A stretch of 32,518 nucleotides of DNA from Dongibacter bovis (GTDB taxonomy: Bacteria; Bacillota; Negativicutes; Selenomonadales; Selenomonadaceae), in the NCBI GenBank assembly GCA_902763085.1, contig CACWQW010000027.1, positions 1 to 32,518 on the forward strand. The letters are read 5' to 3'. Below, piece after piece: positions 7,928-15,495 of the stretch (position 1 is its first letter; each line of letters starts with the position of its first letter). The notes under the pieces were generated by a model that was given only the letters and a program-made list of their open reading frames with translations, did not search any database and had not been told where the DNA came from. The position numbers and the translations under genes are program-made.

Positions 7928-8450
7928 GCAAACCACCCCTTCCTCGCAGGAACCGCACGATCTCGTCTACGACCTGCAGCGGCGAGCGGTCGCTCGTATC
8001 GACCGTGAAATCCGCTTCCTCGTAGAGCGCCCGGCGCTCCTCCAGCAACTGCTTAATGGCGCAGCGGCGGTCTCCCTCATCCCTGCCGTCGAGGACAGGG
8101 CGCTCGCCGCGCGTCTGCGTCCGCTGCAAGATGGTATCGACATCCGCCTGCAGGCAGACGACGGCGCCGCTCTCGCGCAAGGTGCGCCGGTTCTCCGGAT
8201 CCTTCACCGTGCCGCCGCCCGTCGCGATGACCGCATGCGAGCGCCCGGAGGCGCGCACCACGGCCTCGCGTTCGCGCGCGCGGAAATACGCCTCGCCATA
8301 GCGCTCGAACATCTCAGGGATCGTCATGCCCGCCGCCTCCTCGATCTTCTGATCGAGGTCGATGAAGCAGAAGCCGAGGCGCTGGGCGAGCGACCGCCCC
8401 GTGCTCGTCTTGCCCGTGCCCATGAAGCCGATGAGGACGATGTTCTTCAT
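7920..8450 (-). CDS. aroK: Shikimate kinase
   Basis: This 176-residue cytoplasmic enzyme phosphorylates shikimate at O3 with ATP. The P-loop GFMGTGKTST is at the N terminus. The shikimate-binding Asp is in DLDQKIEE, followed by the Gly triad in IATGGGTVK. The mobile lid carries RGERPVLDG with its conserved arginine. The start is ATG 8448-8450; GGTGAGG, spanning the end of aroC, serves as the ribosome site, and only four bases separate the two genes. The stop overlaps the aroB start. Its size and motifs leave little doubt. The symbol aroK is used because of the position beside aroB, though aroL would be catalytically equivalent. Confidence 0.96.
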   Translation of the reverse strand: MKNIVLIGFMGTGKTSTGRSLAQRLGFCFIDLDQKIEEAAGMTIPEMFERYGEAYFRAREREAVVRASGRSHAVIATGGGTVKDPENRRTLRESGAVVCLQADVDTILQRTQTRGERPVLDGRDEGDRRCAIKQLLEERRALYEEADFTVDTSDRSPLQVVDEIVRFLRGRGGLHV

Positions 8451-8454
8451 AGCC

Positions 8455-9609
8455 TCACCAGTCCTTTTCCACGCGCTCGTTGTAGGCGGAGAGCGCCGCG
8501 CGCACGTCCACCATGGCATCGCCGCCGAATTTCTCCACGACGGCCTGGGCGATGACGAACGCCGCCATCGCCTCACCGACGACGGATGCCGCCGAGACCG
8601 CGCAGGCGTCGCTGCGCTCCTTGCAGGCAAGCACGGGCTTCTTCGAGGCGACATCGACGGAGTGCAGCGGCTGCATGAGCGTCGGGATCGGCTTCATGAC
8701 CGCCCGGACGACGACGGGCTCCCCGTTCGTCATGCCGCCCTCGAGCCCGCCCGCGTGATTCGTCTTCCGATAGACGTGCGTGTCCTCGATGTACATCTCA
8801 TCGTGCATCGCGCTGCCCGGCAGGTCGGCATAGCGGAAGCCGGCGCCGATCTCGACGCCCTTGATCGCCTGGATCGACATCATGGCACCGGCGAGGCGCG
8901 CGTCGAGGCGGCGGTCCCACTGGATGTGGGAGCCGAGGCCGACGGGCACGCCGCGCGCGATGACCTCGAACGTGCCGCCGAGGGTATCGCCCGCCGCCAT
9001 TGCCTCGCGGATGCGCTCCTTCATGCGCACCTCCGCCTCCGCGTCGCAGCAGTTGAGCTCCGAGTCGGTATGGCCGATGCTCATCGCGTCGATATGGTCG
9101 GGATCGACGGCGACACCGCCGATCTTCGTGACGTGTGAGACGACCTCGATGCCGAGCGAGCGCAGGAACTCCTTGCAGACGGCGCCCACGGCCACGCGCA
9201 TCGTCGTCTCCCGAGCGCTCGAGCGCTCGAGGATGTCGCGGATATCGCCGCGCGCGTACTTCTTATAGCCCGTGAGGTCGGCATGCCCGGGGCGCGCCGC
9301 CGTGACCTTCTCCCCGGCAGGCGGCCCAAACGGCGCCATGCGGTCCGTCCAGTTCGCGAAGTCGCGGTTCTCCACGCGCAGCGTGATCGGCCCGCCGAGC
9401 GTCTCACCGAAACGCACGCCGGAGAGGATCTCCGCCTTGTCCTTCTCGATCTTCATGCGGCCGCCGCGCCCGTAGCCCTGCTGCCGCCGCGCGAGATCGC
9501 GGTTGATGGCGGAGAGGTCGAGCGGCAGTCCCGCCGGCAGGCCCTCCAGGATCGCCGTCAGGCAGGGACCGTGGGACTCGCCCGCTGTCAGGAAGCGTAA
9601 TGTACTCAT
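8455..9609 (-). CDS. aroC: Chorismate synthase
   Basis: AroC turns EPSP into chorismate, the branch point for aromatic amino acids, folate and quinones, and needs reduced FMN. The protein has 384 residues. Signatures present include GESHGPCL near the start with the catalytic histidine, RRQQGYGRGGRM, the RSSARETT segment, and the SGGMTNG-like region reading LEGGMTNGEPV. The start ATG 9607-9609 follows GAGGTGG at a good distance; the frame stays open for nearly 600 bases upstream but that part is out-of-frame pilus-gene sequence. The 92 bases before it show no terminator after pilO and only a weak promoter-like pair (TTGCGT, 17 bp, TAAGCT), so the aro genes may share the pilus transcript. Confidence 0.96.
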   Translation of the reverse strand: MSTLRFLTAGESHGPCLTAILEGLPAGLPLDLSAINRDLARRQQGYGRGGRMKIEKDKAEILSGVRFGETLGGPITLRVENRDFANWTDRMAPFGPPAGEKVTAARPGHADLTGYKKYARGDIRDILERSSARETTMRVAVGAVCKEFLRSLGIEVVSHVTKIGGVAVDPDHIDAMSIGHTDSELNCCDAEAEVRMKERIREAMAAGDTLGGTFEVIARGVPVGLGSHIQWDRRLDARLAGAMMSIQAIKGVEIGAGFRYADLPGSAMHDEMYIEDTHVYRKTNHAGGLEGGMTNGEPVVVRAVMKPIPTLMQPLHSVDVASKKPVLACKERSDACAVSAASVVGEAMAAFVIAQAVVEKFGGDAMVDVRAALSAYNERVEKDW

Positions 9610-9701
9610 AGTTGCCACCTCGTGTTTCTCATGGGATATTTCTTTTAGCTTACTATGTAAATTCCAGGAACGCAAGCCCCAGGCGGTCAATCCGGGCGCC
9701 G

Positions 9702-10259
9702 TCACTTTCCCTGCTCGCCGAGCGCGAAGATCGCGAGTGTCAGCTCGCATGTGAGCGGCGCGCCGTCCCTGTCGCTCCGCACGCGGATGCCGCGCACCTC
9801 GACGAAGCGGCCGCCGATGCGCAGCGAAGCGATGTCCTGCAGGAAGTCCACGAGCGAGAAATAATCTCCCACGAGGCGGACGCGCACGACGAGCTCGCTC
9901 ACGCCGTCCGCGCCCATCTCCGCCGGTGCGGGCACGACGCCCGAGAGCACGAGGTGGCGCGCGATCGCCTGCCGCTCGAGGTGGCTCAGGAACGTGCCCT
10001 GCGCGAGCGTCAAGGGAAGCGCCTGTACGAGAAAGCCGCGGCGCTGCTGCTGATCCGCGAGGGCTGCCTGCCAATCCGCGTGCCCGTTCGCGAAATTCGC
10101 CGTCTCCACCTGCACGCGGTGCGCCTCCTCCGCATCCTGCTGCGCCGCCGCGCGCGCCCGCACGAGCGGCAGGTGCACGAAGCAGAACCACCCCGCGGCG
10201 AGGCAGAGGAGCAGGACGAAGACGACCGCGAGCACTTCCCCTTCATTCCATCGACGCAT
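9702..10259 (-). CDS. pilO: Type IV pilus inner-membrane protein PilO
   Basis: A 185-residue bitopic membrane protein. A short cytoplasmic start is followed by one membrane helix (about residues 9-29), a coiled-coil stretch rich in Ala, Gln and Glu, and a C-terminal ferredoxin-like region with the segment YFSLVDFLQDIASL that is typical of PilO/GspM. PilO pairs with PilN to align the pilus machine across the periplasm. The start at ATG 10257-10259 overlaps the end of the preceding PilM/PilN fusion gene by 17 bases. Sequence similarity in this family is low, so position after a PilN-like gene carries much of the weight. No pilP or pilQ secretin gene follows; aroC does. Confidence 0.8.
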   Translation of the reverse strand: MRRWNEGEVLAVVFVLLLCLAAGWFCFVHLPLVRARAAAQQDAEEAHRVQVETANFANGHADWQAALADQQQRRGFLVQALPLTLAQGTFLSHLERQAIARHLVLSGVVPAPAEMGADGVSELVVRVRLVGDYFSLVDFLQDIASLRIGGRFVEVRGIRVRSDRDGAPLTCELTLAIFALGEQGK

Positions 10260-11511
10260 CGCGCGCTCCTTCCTCCTCCCCGGCTTCTGCTCCTGCCGCG
10301 GCGGTCTCAGCATCGGCCTCTATCTGCTCCGGCAAGGCAAGCGACAGCGAGAACTCGATGCTCCCGTCCTCTCTGCGCGTCGAATGCGTGAGCGACGCCT
10401 CGCCGGAGAGGGCGCCCTCCTGCTGCTCGAAGCCGCCGAGATAGTCCGCGAGCGCATCGAACGTCACGGCCTCTCCCAAGAGCTCCAGGTGCTCGTGTGG
10501 CTCCAAGTGCAGAGCGGTGAGGCGGACGCCCGGCACGTTGCGCGTGCCGAGCAGGGAGAGGACGGCCGCCGCGGGCGGATTCTTCGCGGAGAGCGCCCGC
10601 AGGCAGTCATCTCGCTGCGCAATCCACGCCTCCGCCTCACGAAAGTCCTCCATGCGGCTTCGGTCTCCGCGCAAAAGCGCGAGCTCCGCCTGCTCCCTCT
10701 GCAGGTCTTGGCGCGCGAGGTAGAGGCAGCCGGCATCGACCCCGGTGGCGACGAGCAGGCCGGCGAAGACGAACGCCGCCGCAATGCCCGCGAGGCGGCG
10801 CACGCAGAGTCTCCGGAGCCGGACCTCGCCGAACGGGAAAACGCATCCCGTCTCCGGCACCGCCTGCACGATCAGCGCCGCACCGTAGAGGGCGGCGCTG
10901 AAATGCTCATCCCAGGCGTGGAAGGCGCCGTCCTCTGCAAGCATCCCAGAGGAGAGCGGCAACGCCGCGTCGCCCCAGCGCAGGGCAGCGCCCTCCGCGA
11001 GCAGATGGAAGCCCGCCGGCACAGAAGCGATGGCCCAGAGGCGCACGCCTGCCGCCTCGAAGGCACGCCGCGCCCCATCCGCCTCGCCCTTGGATACGGC
11101 CGCCACGCGGTAGACGCCCGCCCCCACCGCCTCATACGCGGTCAGGAAGGGCGCGCCCCCGAACGGGTCCCGCGCCGTCATCTCCCAATGTGCCGTCTGC
11201 GCGATCTCCTCGGCGGACAGTGCGGGCAGTTGCATCTCCTCCTCTACCGTCCGCTCCGGCGGGAGCACCAGCACGACGGGGACGTCTTCCCAGCCGAGGC
11301 GCGCGAGCAGGGCCGCCGTCTTCTCCGCGACGCCCTGTGCCCATACCTCCCCAGACGGCGCGAGCAGCACGCTCTCGAGGCAGGCGACCTCCCACGCCTC
11401 ACCGACGCGCGCGAGTCCGGCGAGCAGCAGCAGGCCGTCCGCCACGGCCACGCCTGCCACGCGGCGCACGTCCTCCTGCAGCCATCTACGGCAGCCACCC
11501 CAGCCAGACAT
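10243..11511 (-). CDS. GspL-like fusion of PilM-type and PilN-type domains
   Basis: A 422-residue protein. Residues 1-235 are cytoplasmic and resemble a reduced actin-like PilM domain, including VVLVLPPERTVEEEMQLP and an EEIAQTAHWEM helix as in PilM. One membrane helix lies at about 239-261. A coiled coil and a periplasmic ferredoxin-like region follow, with GVRLTALHLEPHEHLELLGE and a DALADYLGGFE stretch typical of PilN. Separate PilM and PilN proteins are usual for type IV pili, while GspL of type II secretion joins both in one chain, so this architecture is GspL-like. It would connect the cytoplasmic ATPase with PilO. The start at ATG 11509-11511 overlaps the preceding gene by 26 bases. The Asp/Glu/Ala-rich tail of about 25 residues is unusual. 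The assignment rests on layout and weak motifs. Confidence 0.75.
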   Translation of the reverse strand: MSGWGGCRRWLQEDVRRVAGVAVADGLLLLAGLARVGEAWEVACLESVLLAPSGEVWAQGVAEKTAALLARLGWEDVPVVLVLPPERTVEEEMQLPALSAEEIAQTAHWEMTARDPFGGAPFLTAYEAVGAGVYRVAAVSKGEADGARRAFEAAGVRLWAIASVPAGFHLLAEGAALRWGDAALPLSSGMLAEDGAFHAWDEHFSAALYGAALIVQAVPETGCVFPFGEVRLRRLCVRRLAGIAAAFVFAGLLVATGVDAGCLYLARQDLQREQAELALLRGDRSRMEDFREAEAWIAQRDDCLRALSAKNPPAAAVLSLLGTRNVPGVRLTALHLEPHEHLELLGEAVTFDALADYLGGFEQQEGALSGEASLTHSTRREDGSIEFSLSLALPEQIEADAETAAAGAEAGEEEGARDASME

Positions 11512-11929
11512 ATCCTTCCCCCTCTTCGCCCTTTCGCAAATGCGCCTTCGCGCGCACGTAGCTGCCGATCGAGAGCAGCCGGTCCTCATTGCCGCGCGAC
11601 GCGAGCGCGCTGACGATGAGCTCCCCGTCCTTCCCATACGCACGCGTGACGCAGGAGAGCCCGTCCCGCGCTGTCTCCTGCTGCGCGAGGACCGTCCCCT
11701 TTGCGGTGAGGATGGAACCCGCGCGCGCACCGCCCCGCTCGAACGTGACCGCCAGACGCTCTGCCTCGCTCTGTGCGAGCAGGCGCAAGCGCACCTCATC
11801 CTCGTAGCCGATGCCCGCCCGCGCCGCCTGCCGCTCGAGTGTCAGGAGCCCCAGCCCCGCAAAGAGCATGACGCCGAGCAGGAACATGCCAACGATGGAG
11901 CTCATGCCCCGCTCGCCGCGCCGCCTCAT
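11486..11929 (-). CDS. Minor pilin-like protein (PilX/GspK-type)
   Basis: A 147-residue protein with a prepilin leader ending in ERG before Met-Ser-Ser-Ile-Val, then a hydrophobic helix of about 20 residues. The fifth residue of the mature form would be Val, not the Glu found in most pilins; GspK-like tip pilins also lack it. The rest is a globular domain with few recognisable features, ending YVWLGWLP. Its ATG shares ATGA with the stop of the preceding minor pilin gene. It probably belongs to a pilus tip or priming complex. The comparison with PilX or GspK is based on position among minor pilins and size, not on strong similarity. Confidence 0.65.
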   Translation of the reverse strand: MRRRGERGMSSIVGMFLLGVMLFAGLGLLTLERQAARAGIGYEDEVRLRLLAQSEAERLAVTFERGGARAGSILTAKGTVLAQQETARDGLSCVTRAYGKDGELIVSALASRGNEDRLLSIGSYVRAKAHLRKGEEGEGYVWLGWLP

Positions 11930-12438
11930 CGGATCACCTGCCGCGGGAACTCCGCCGTCTGCTCCACGCGGTGCCCCGTTCGCACAGACCTCCCGCCCAG
12001 CCGCACGTGAACGGCACCGCTCGCCAGGATCGTCGGCTCAAACGTATCGATCTCAACCCTGCCGAGGAGATTGTCGCCCGTCAGCGGCTGGAAGCCCTGC
12101 GGGTCCGTATGGCCGCGGTACAGCCTTTGCCGCCCGTCCCGCTTCCGCACGAGGTACGTGACATCCGTCCAGCCGGAAAAGTCCCTCTCCGCCTTGTGGA
12201 ACCGCAGCACGGGCTCCCCGCCGTAGCCCGTGAGCTTGATGCCCTGTGCCTCCGCAGCGTCCGTGAGCATCATCTGCATCGCCGTGTGGATCTCCTGCGA
12301 GAGCTCGAGATCCGCCTTTTCCATGAGCACCATGTGCATATAGGAAAGGAAACAGCCGCCCAGGCAGAGGAACGCCGCCGTCCAGAGCGGCAGCCCGATG
12401 CCGAGCGCGAGGAATCCCCGTTCGTCACTTTTCCACAT
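11926..12438 (-). CDS. Minor pilin-like protein (PilW/GspJ-type)
   Basis: A 170-residue protein with a leader ending DERG, cleaved before Phe-Leu-Ala-Leu-Gly, followed by a hydrophobic helix. Glu5 is replaced by Gly. The C-terminal part contains RDFSGWTDVTYLVRKRDGRQRLYRG, a pattern seen in PilW/GspJ-like minor pilins where a strand pair precedes an arginine-rich segment. The start at ATG 12436-12438 overlaps the previous gene and has GGTGGGTGG upstream; a GTG two codons earlier is possible. It lies between a PilV-like and a PilX-like gene, the usual minor pilin order. Processing by the nearby prepilin peptidase is expected. Confidence 0.7.
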   Translation of the reverse strand: MWKSDERGFLALGIGLPLWTAAFLCLGGCFLSYMHMVLMEKADLELSQEIHTAMQMMLTDAAEAQGIKLTGYGGEPVLRFHKAERDFSGWTDVTYLVRKRDGRQRLYRGHTDPQGFQPLTGDNLLGRVEIDTFEPTILASGAVHVRLGGRSVRTGHRVEQTAEFPRQVIR

Positions 12439-12814
12439 GCGCACCCACCCACCTCTCGAGCGTCACGGAAGCCTCCTCCTCGCGCGCGGTCCAGGTGACG
12501 ACTGTCCGCAGCTGCCATCCCCCCGGCTGCGGCTCGGCGCTGCCCTCCACGCGGTAGGGGCGCGCGTGCCGCGCGAGATCGTCCTCTGGGCCGAGCCAGC
12601 CCACAGAGAGCGGCTGTGCCTGCCGCCTGCCGCGCACGAGGAGCTCAAGCTCCACGAGCTCCTGCTGCGCGAGCAGCACTGCGGTCTGCCGCGCGGCACT
12701 CGCACTGCGCAGCTGCACGGCATGGCGCGGCAAGGCAAACGACGCCGCCATCACGAGCAGGAACACGCCGATGAGCGCCGTCTCCAGCATTAGAAATCCA
12801 CGTTCTTTTCCCAT
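12425..12814 (-). CDS. Minor pilin-like protein (PilV/GspI-type)
   Basis: A 129-residue prepilin. The leader MGKERG is cleaved before Phe-Leu-Met-Leu-Glu, so the canonical Glu5 is present, and a hydrophobic helix of about 20 residues follows. The mature domain is small and ends in a strand-rich region with VVTWTAREEEASVTLERWV, like the compact C terminus of PilV/GspI proteins. It starts at ATG 12812-12814 inside the end of the previous gene, a 25-base overlap. In type IV systems PilV-like pilins form part of the tip complex that primes assembly. It is the only one of the four minor pilins here with Glu5. Confidence 0.75.
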   Translation of the reverse strand: MGKERGFLMLETALIGVFLLVMAASFALPRHAVQLRSASAARQTAVLLAQQELVELELLVRGRRQAQPLSVGWLGPEDDLARHARPYRVEGSAEPQPGGWQLRTVVTWTAREEEASVTLERWVGAHVEK

Positions 12815-13323
12815 CTGTCCCCCACGCGGATGCGACCGCCAGAGTGCACGACCACATATTTCACCGCCGCCGCATCACCGTCATACGTGAAGCGGAAGCT
12901 CATCGGCGTCACCGTCCCGCCGTTGAATCCAAAGGAGATCCGCGACTGTGCCGCCGCGTCGAGCACCTGGAGGCGCACGCCGGGCGAGAGACGATGCACG
13001 CGAAATGTCCCCGACCGGACCTCCCCTGCCGCATTCCTCTGCGGGCGCCAGAGGCAGTACGAGCGCTCCTGGTAGTCACAGCGCAGCTCCGGGCGCCGGG
13101 CGCTCATCGTCTCGCCCGCCTCGAGGCGCACCGTCGCCGTGCGCGACGCCTGCTGCAGCAGGCGCAGTTCCCCTGCGAGCCGCTCCGCCTCGTAGGTGAG
13201 CACGGCCTGGTGATACCACGCCGTATAGCGCGGGAGGCACGACGATGCGAGGACACCGAACACCGCGAGCAGGAGCAGCGGATAGAACAGGATGTAGCCC
13301 GCCTCGCCGCGACACCGTCTCAT
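12790..13323 (-). CDS. Minor pilin-like protein (GspH/FimT-type)
   Basis: A 177-residue protein beginning MRRCRGEAG, a prepilin-type leader, then Tyr-Ile-Leu-Phe-Tyr and a hydrophobic helix ending near a Cys-Leu-Pro. Glu5 is replaced by Tyr. The C-terminal half is strand-rich and includes RISFGFNGGTVTPMSFRF and a late GGRIRVG, the pattern of FimT/GspH pseudopilins. The start ATG 13321-13323 shares ATGA with the stop of the prepilin peptidase gene; the open frame upstream is the shadow of that gene. It is first of four minor pilin-like genes. FimT-type proteins of some bacteria bind DNA for uptake, which is a possibility but not shown here. Confidence 0.75.
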   Translation of the reverse strand: MRRCRGEAGYILFYPLLLLAVFGVLASSCLPRYTAWYHQAVLTYEAERLAGELRLLQQASRTATVRLEAGETMSARRPELRCDYQERSYCLWRPQRNAAGEVRSGTFRVHRLSPGVRLQVLDAAAQSRISFGFNGGTVTPMSFRFTYDGDAAAVKYVVVHSGGRIRVGDRWEKNVDF

Positions 13324-13793
13324 AGGAACACCTCCAAGTACCAACGGACGATCTGCGCCCCATAGAGCATGCCGACGCTGCCGCCCGCCGCGAGGAACGG
13401 CCCGAACGGCAGCGTCGCCCGGCGGCTGCGCCCGCGCCCGAGCAGAACGAGCGCGACGAGGCTGCCGAGCAGGAACGCGAGGAAGAGCGCGGGCAGCACG
13501 CCCGGCCAGCCCGTCCACGCGCCGATAGCGGCGGCGAGCTTCACATCGCCTCCGCCCATGCCGCCGCGGCTCAGGCGCTGGACGATCCAGAACGCACCCC
13601 CGCCGAACGAGAGCCCGGCGAGCGCCTCCGCGGGCGGCACCGAGACGCCCGCCGCGCTCAGGAGCACACCTGCCGCACCGAGCGGCAGGACCCAGCGGTC
13701 CGGCAGGTAGCCCGTGCGCACATCCTCGAGCGCCAGGCGCAGCAGCACCGCGATGTAGATCCCGGACGCGAGCAGGAAGATTCCTCGCTCCAT
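13320..13793 (-). CDS. Prepilin peptidase, short form (A24 family)
   Basis: A 157-residue polytopic membrane protease that cleaves prepilin leaders. The two aspartates of the A24 family are visible: one in ALEDVRTGYLPD near residue 24 and one in MGGGDVKLAAAIG near residue 82. It lacks the N-terminal cytoplasmic domain with zinc-binding cysteines that carries N-methylation in full-size PilD enzymes, so it is a short peptidase-only type; it may not methylate the mature N terminus. It starts at ATG 13791-13793, three bases after the pilin stop, and ends overlapping the first minor pilin gene, so its substrates are coded on both sides. Confidence 0.92.
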   Translation of the reverse strand: MERGIFLLASGIYIAVLLRLALEDVRTGYLPDRWVLPLGAAGVLLSAAGVSVPPAEALAGLSFGGGAFWIVQRLSRGGMGGGDVKLAAAIGAWTGWPGVLPALFLAFLLGSLVALVLLGRGRSRRATLPFGPFLAAGGSVGMLYGAQIVRWYLEVFL

Positions 13794-13796
13794 CCC

Positions 13797-14216
13797 TCAG
13801 TTACCCGCGGCAGCCGCCGTGCCCGCACGCGTGGGCAGGAACGCTTCCGCCGTGTTCCCGCCCCACGTCGCCCGCGCACTGCCATTGCCGCTCGTCAACG
13901 TATACTGCGCGTCACTGAGCGTCGTCTCCTGCCCGTTGACGATGACGGCACTGCCCGCGGGCGGCTTGACGCTCTCGATCCGCTCCACGTAGTCCTTCAG
14001 CACGCCGATCTGATTGCCCGCCGGCAGCTTTCCTTTCTCCGCCTCGTACATCACGACCGCCGTGTCGAGCATCTGCAGGTCCGCCGCCACCTTCTGTGAG
14101 CGGCTGACCGCCAGCACATGCGACACCTTCGGCGCCGCCACAGCCGCAAGCAGTCCGATCACCGTGATCGCAAGCATCAGTTCGATGAGGGAATACCCTC
14201 GCTCTCCACCAAGCAT
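13797..14216 (-). CDS. Type IV pilin, likely major subunit
   Basis: A 139-residue prepilin. The leader MLGGERG is cleaved before Tyr-Ser-Leu-Ile-Glu, leaving Glu5 and a hydrophobic helix of about 20 residues; Tyr at position 1 is less common than Phe or Met. The mature protein has about 132 residues, the compact size of GspG/ComGC-like and Firmicute pilins, and ends in a Thr/Ala/Gly-rich tail. The start is ATG 14214-14216, with GGAGG seven bases upstream; an ATG 18 bases earlier lies on the other side of that ribosome site. It follows pilC and precedes the prepilin peptidase, as expected of the main pilin. Confidence 0.88.
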   Translation of the reverse strand: MLGGERGYSLIELMLAITVIGLLAAVAAPKVSHVLAVSRSQKVAADLQMLDTAVVMYEAEKGKLPAGNQIGVLKDYVERIESVKPPAGSAVIVNGQETTLSDAQYTLTSGNGSARATWGGNTAEAFLPTRAGTAAAAGN

Positions 14217-14262
14217 CCTGTCACCTCCATACATCGCTGTCCCCTGCCGATGCAGCGCCGCC

Positions 14263-15495
14263 TCAGACGACGAGCATCATGTCGAGGATCGGCAGGGAGA
14301 CCGCCGCCACAAACGCGGCGACGAACAAGAACACGATGAGATACGCCACGGGCTCTGCGAGCGCCTGCAGGCGCGCCGCGTGGTTCTCCGCGAGCATCTC
14401 CGCATACGCCGCCCCGTGCCCCAGCATCTCCTGCAGGCAGCCGCTCGTCTCCCCCGCGCGCAGGAATTCGAGCAGGAGCGGCGGCAGCGTCGTCTCGCCG
14501 GCGAGGAGCTCCGTGAGCGGCAGCCCCTGCTGGATGCCCACGGCGACCGTCTGCAGGCGGCGCCGCAGGTAGCGGCTCCCCGTCACATCCGCCGCCTGCA
14601 ACACCGCCGCATCGAGGGAGATGCCGCAGCCAAGCAGCACGGCGAGCGCACGATAGATCTGCAACCACTCGAGCTCCCTGCGCAGCGTGCCAAAGAGCGG
14701 CAGACGAAACCGCAGGCGCTCCACGCGCTCGGCGATGGAAGGCCTTTGGAGCAGCAGGAGCGCGGCGAGCGCCGCACCTGCGAGCAGCAAGAGCACGCGC
14801 GGCCACTCCTCCTGCAGGAAGGCGCTCCAGGCGAGCAAGAGCTGCGTCGGCAGCGGCAGCGCCACCTGGAAGCTCAGGAGCAGCGCGGAGAGCGTCGGCA
14901 GAACGGCAAACGTCAGGAAGAGACCGAAGCCCACCGTCAGGAAAAACAGCACCGCCGGGTAGAGCAGCAGCGTCTGCAGCCGCTCGCGGTTCCGCTGCGC
15001 CTGCACGAGCCAGTCGGAGAGCCGCGCCATCATCTCCGGCAGCTGTCCCGACCGCTCGCCGACGCGCACGATCTCGACGGTCAGGCGGGAAAAGACGCGC
15101 GGCTGCTCCCGCAACGCGGAGGAGAACATCCGCCCTGCCGCCAACCCTGCCGCGAGCTCGCGCAAGAGCGCCGCATAGGCAGACGTCCCTCTGCCGGCGA
15201 GCGCGAGGAGACTCTCATAGAGCGGCAGGCCGGAGCGGAGCAGCACGGCGAGCTGTCGGCAGAGCAAGAGCTCCTGCGCCCTCTGCCGTCCAAGCGTCGG
15301 CCGCGCTGCAGCGCGGGACCAGCGCGCGAGCGCCGCACGGAAACGCGACGGCGCCGCCTCCCGCGCCTGCAGGGAGGAAACGAAGAGCCCCTGTTCCCTC
15401 ACGGCAGCGAGCGCCTCCTGCGCCGAAGGCGCCGTCACCTCGCCTGCCACGCACGCCCCGTCAAGACGGTGTGCCCGATACGAAAAGACCGCCAT
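14263..15495 (-). CDS. pilC: Type IV pilus platform protein PilC
   Basis: A 410-residue inner-membrane protein of the GspF/PilC family. Two repeated cytoplasmic helical domains are visible: the first around residues 70-190 (LCRQLAVLLRSGLPLYESL and later VRVGERSGQLPEM) and the second around 270-380 (YRALAVLLGCGISLDAAV and FLRAGETSGCLQEM). Three hydrophobic segments lie at about 170-200, 215-245 and 380-408. PilC is the rotor platform moved by PilB and PilT. The start ATG 15493-15495 overlaps pilT by 35 bases and has a run of G residues upstream; the open frame before it reads through pilT out of frame. The domain content is complete. Confidence 0.94.
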   Translation of the reverse strand: MAVFSYRAHRLDGACVAGEVTAPSAQEALAAVREQGLFVSSLQAREAAPSRFRAALARWSRAAARPTLGRQRAQELLLCRQLAVLLRSGLPLYESLLALAGRGTSAYAALLRELAAGLAAGRMFSSALREQPRVFSRLTVEIVRVGERSGQLPEMMARLSDWLVQAQRNRERLQTLLLYPAVLFFLTVGFGLFLTFAVLPTLSALLLSFQVALPLPTQLLLAWSAFLQEEWPRVLLLLAGAALAALLLLQRPSIAERVERLRFRLPLFGTLRRELEWLQIYRALAVLLGCGISLDAAVLQAADVTGSRYLRRRLQTVAVGIQQGLPLTELLAGETTLPPLLLEFLRAGETSGCLQEMLGHGAAYAEMLAENHAARLQALAEPVAYLIVFLFVAAFVAAVSLPILDMMLVV

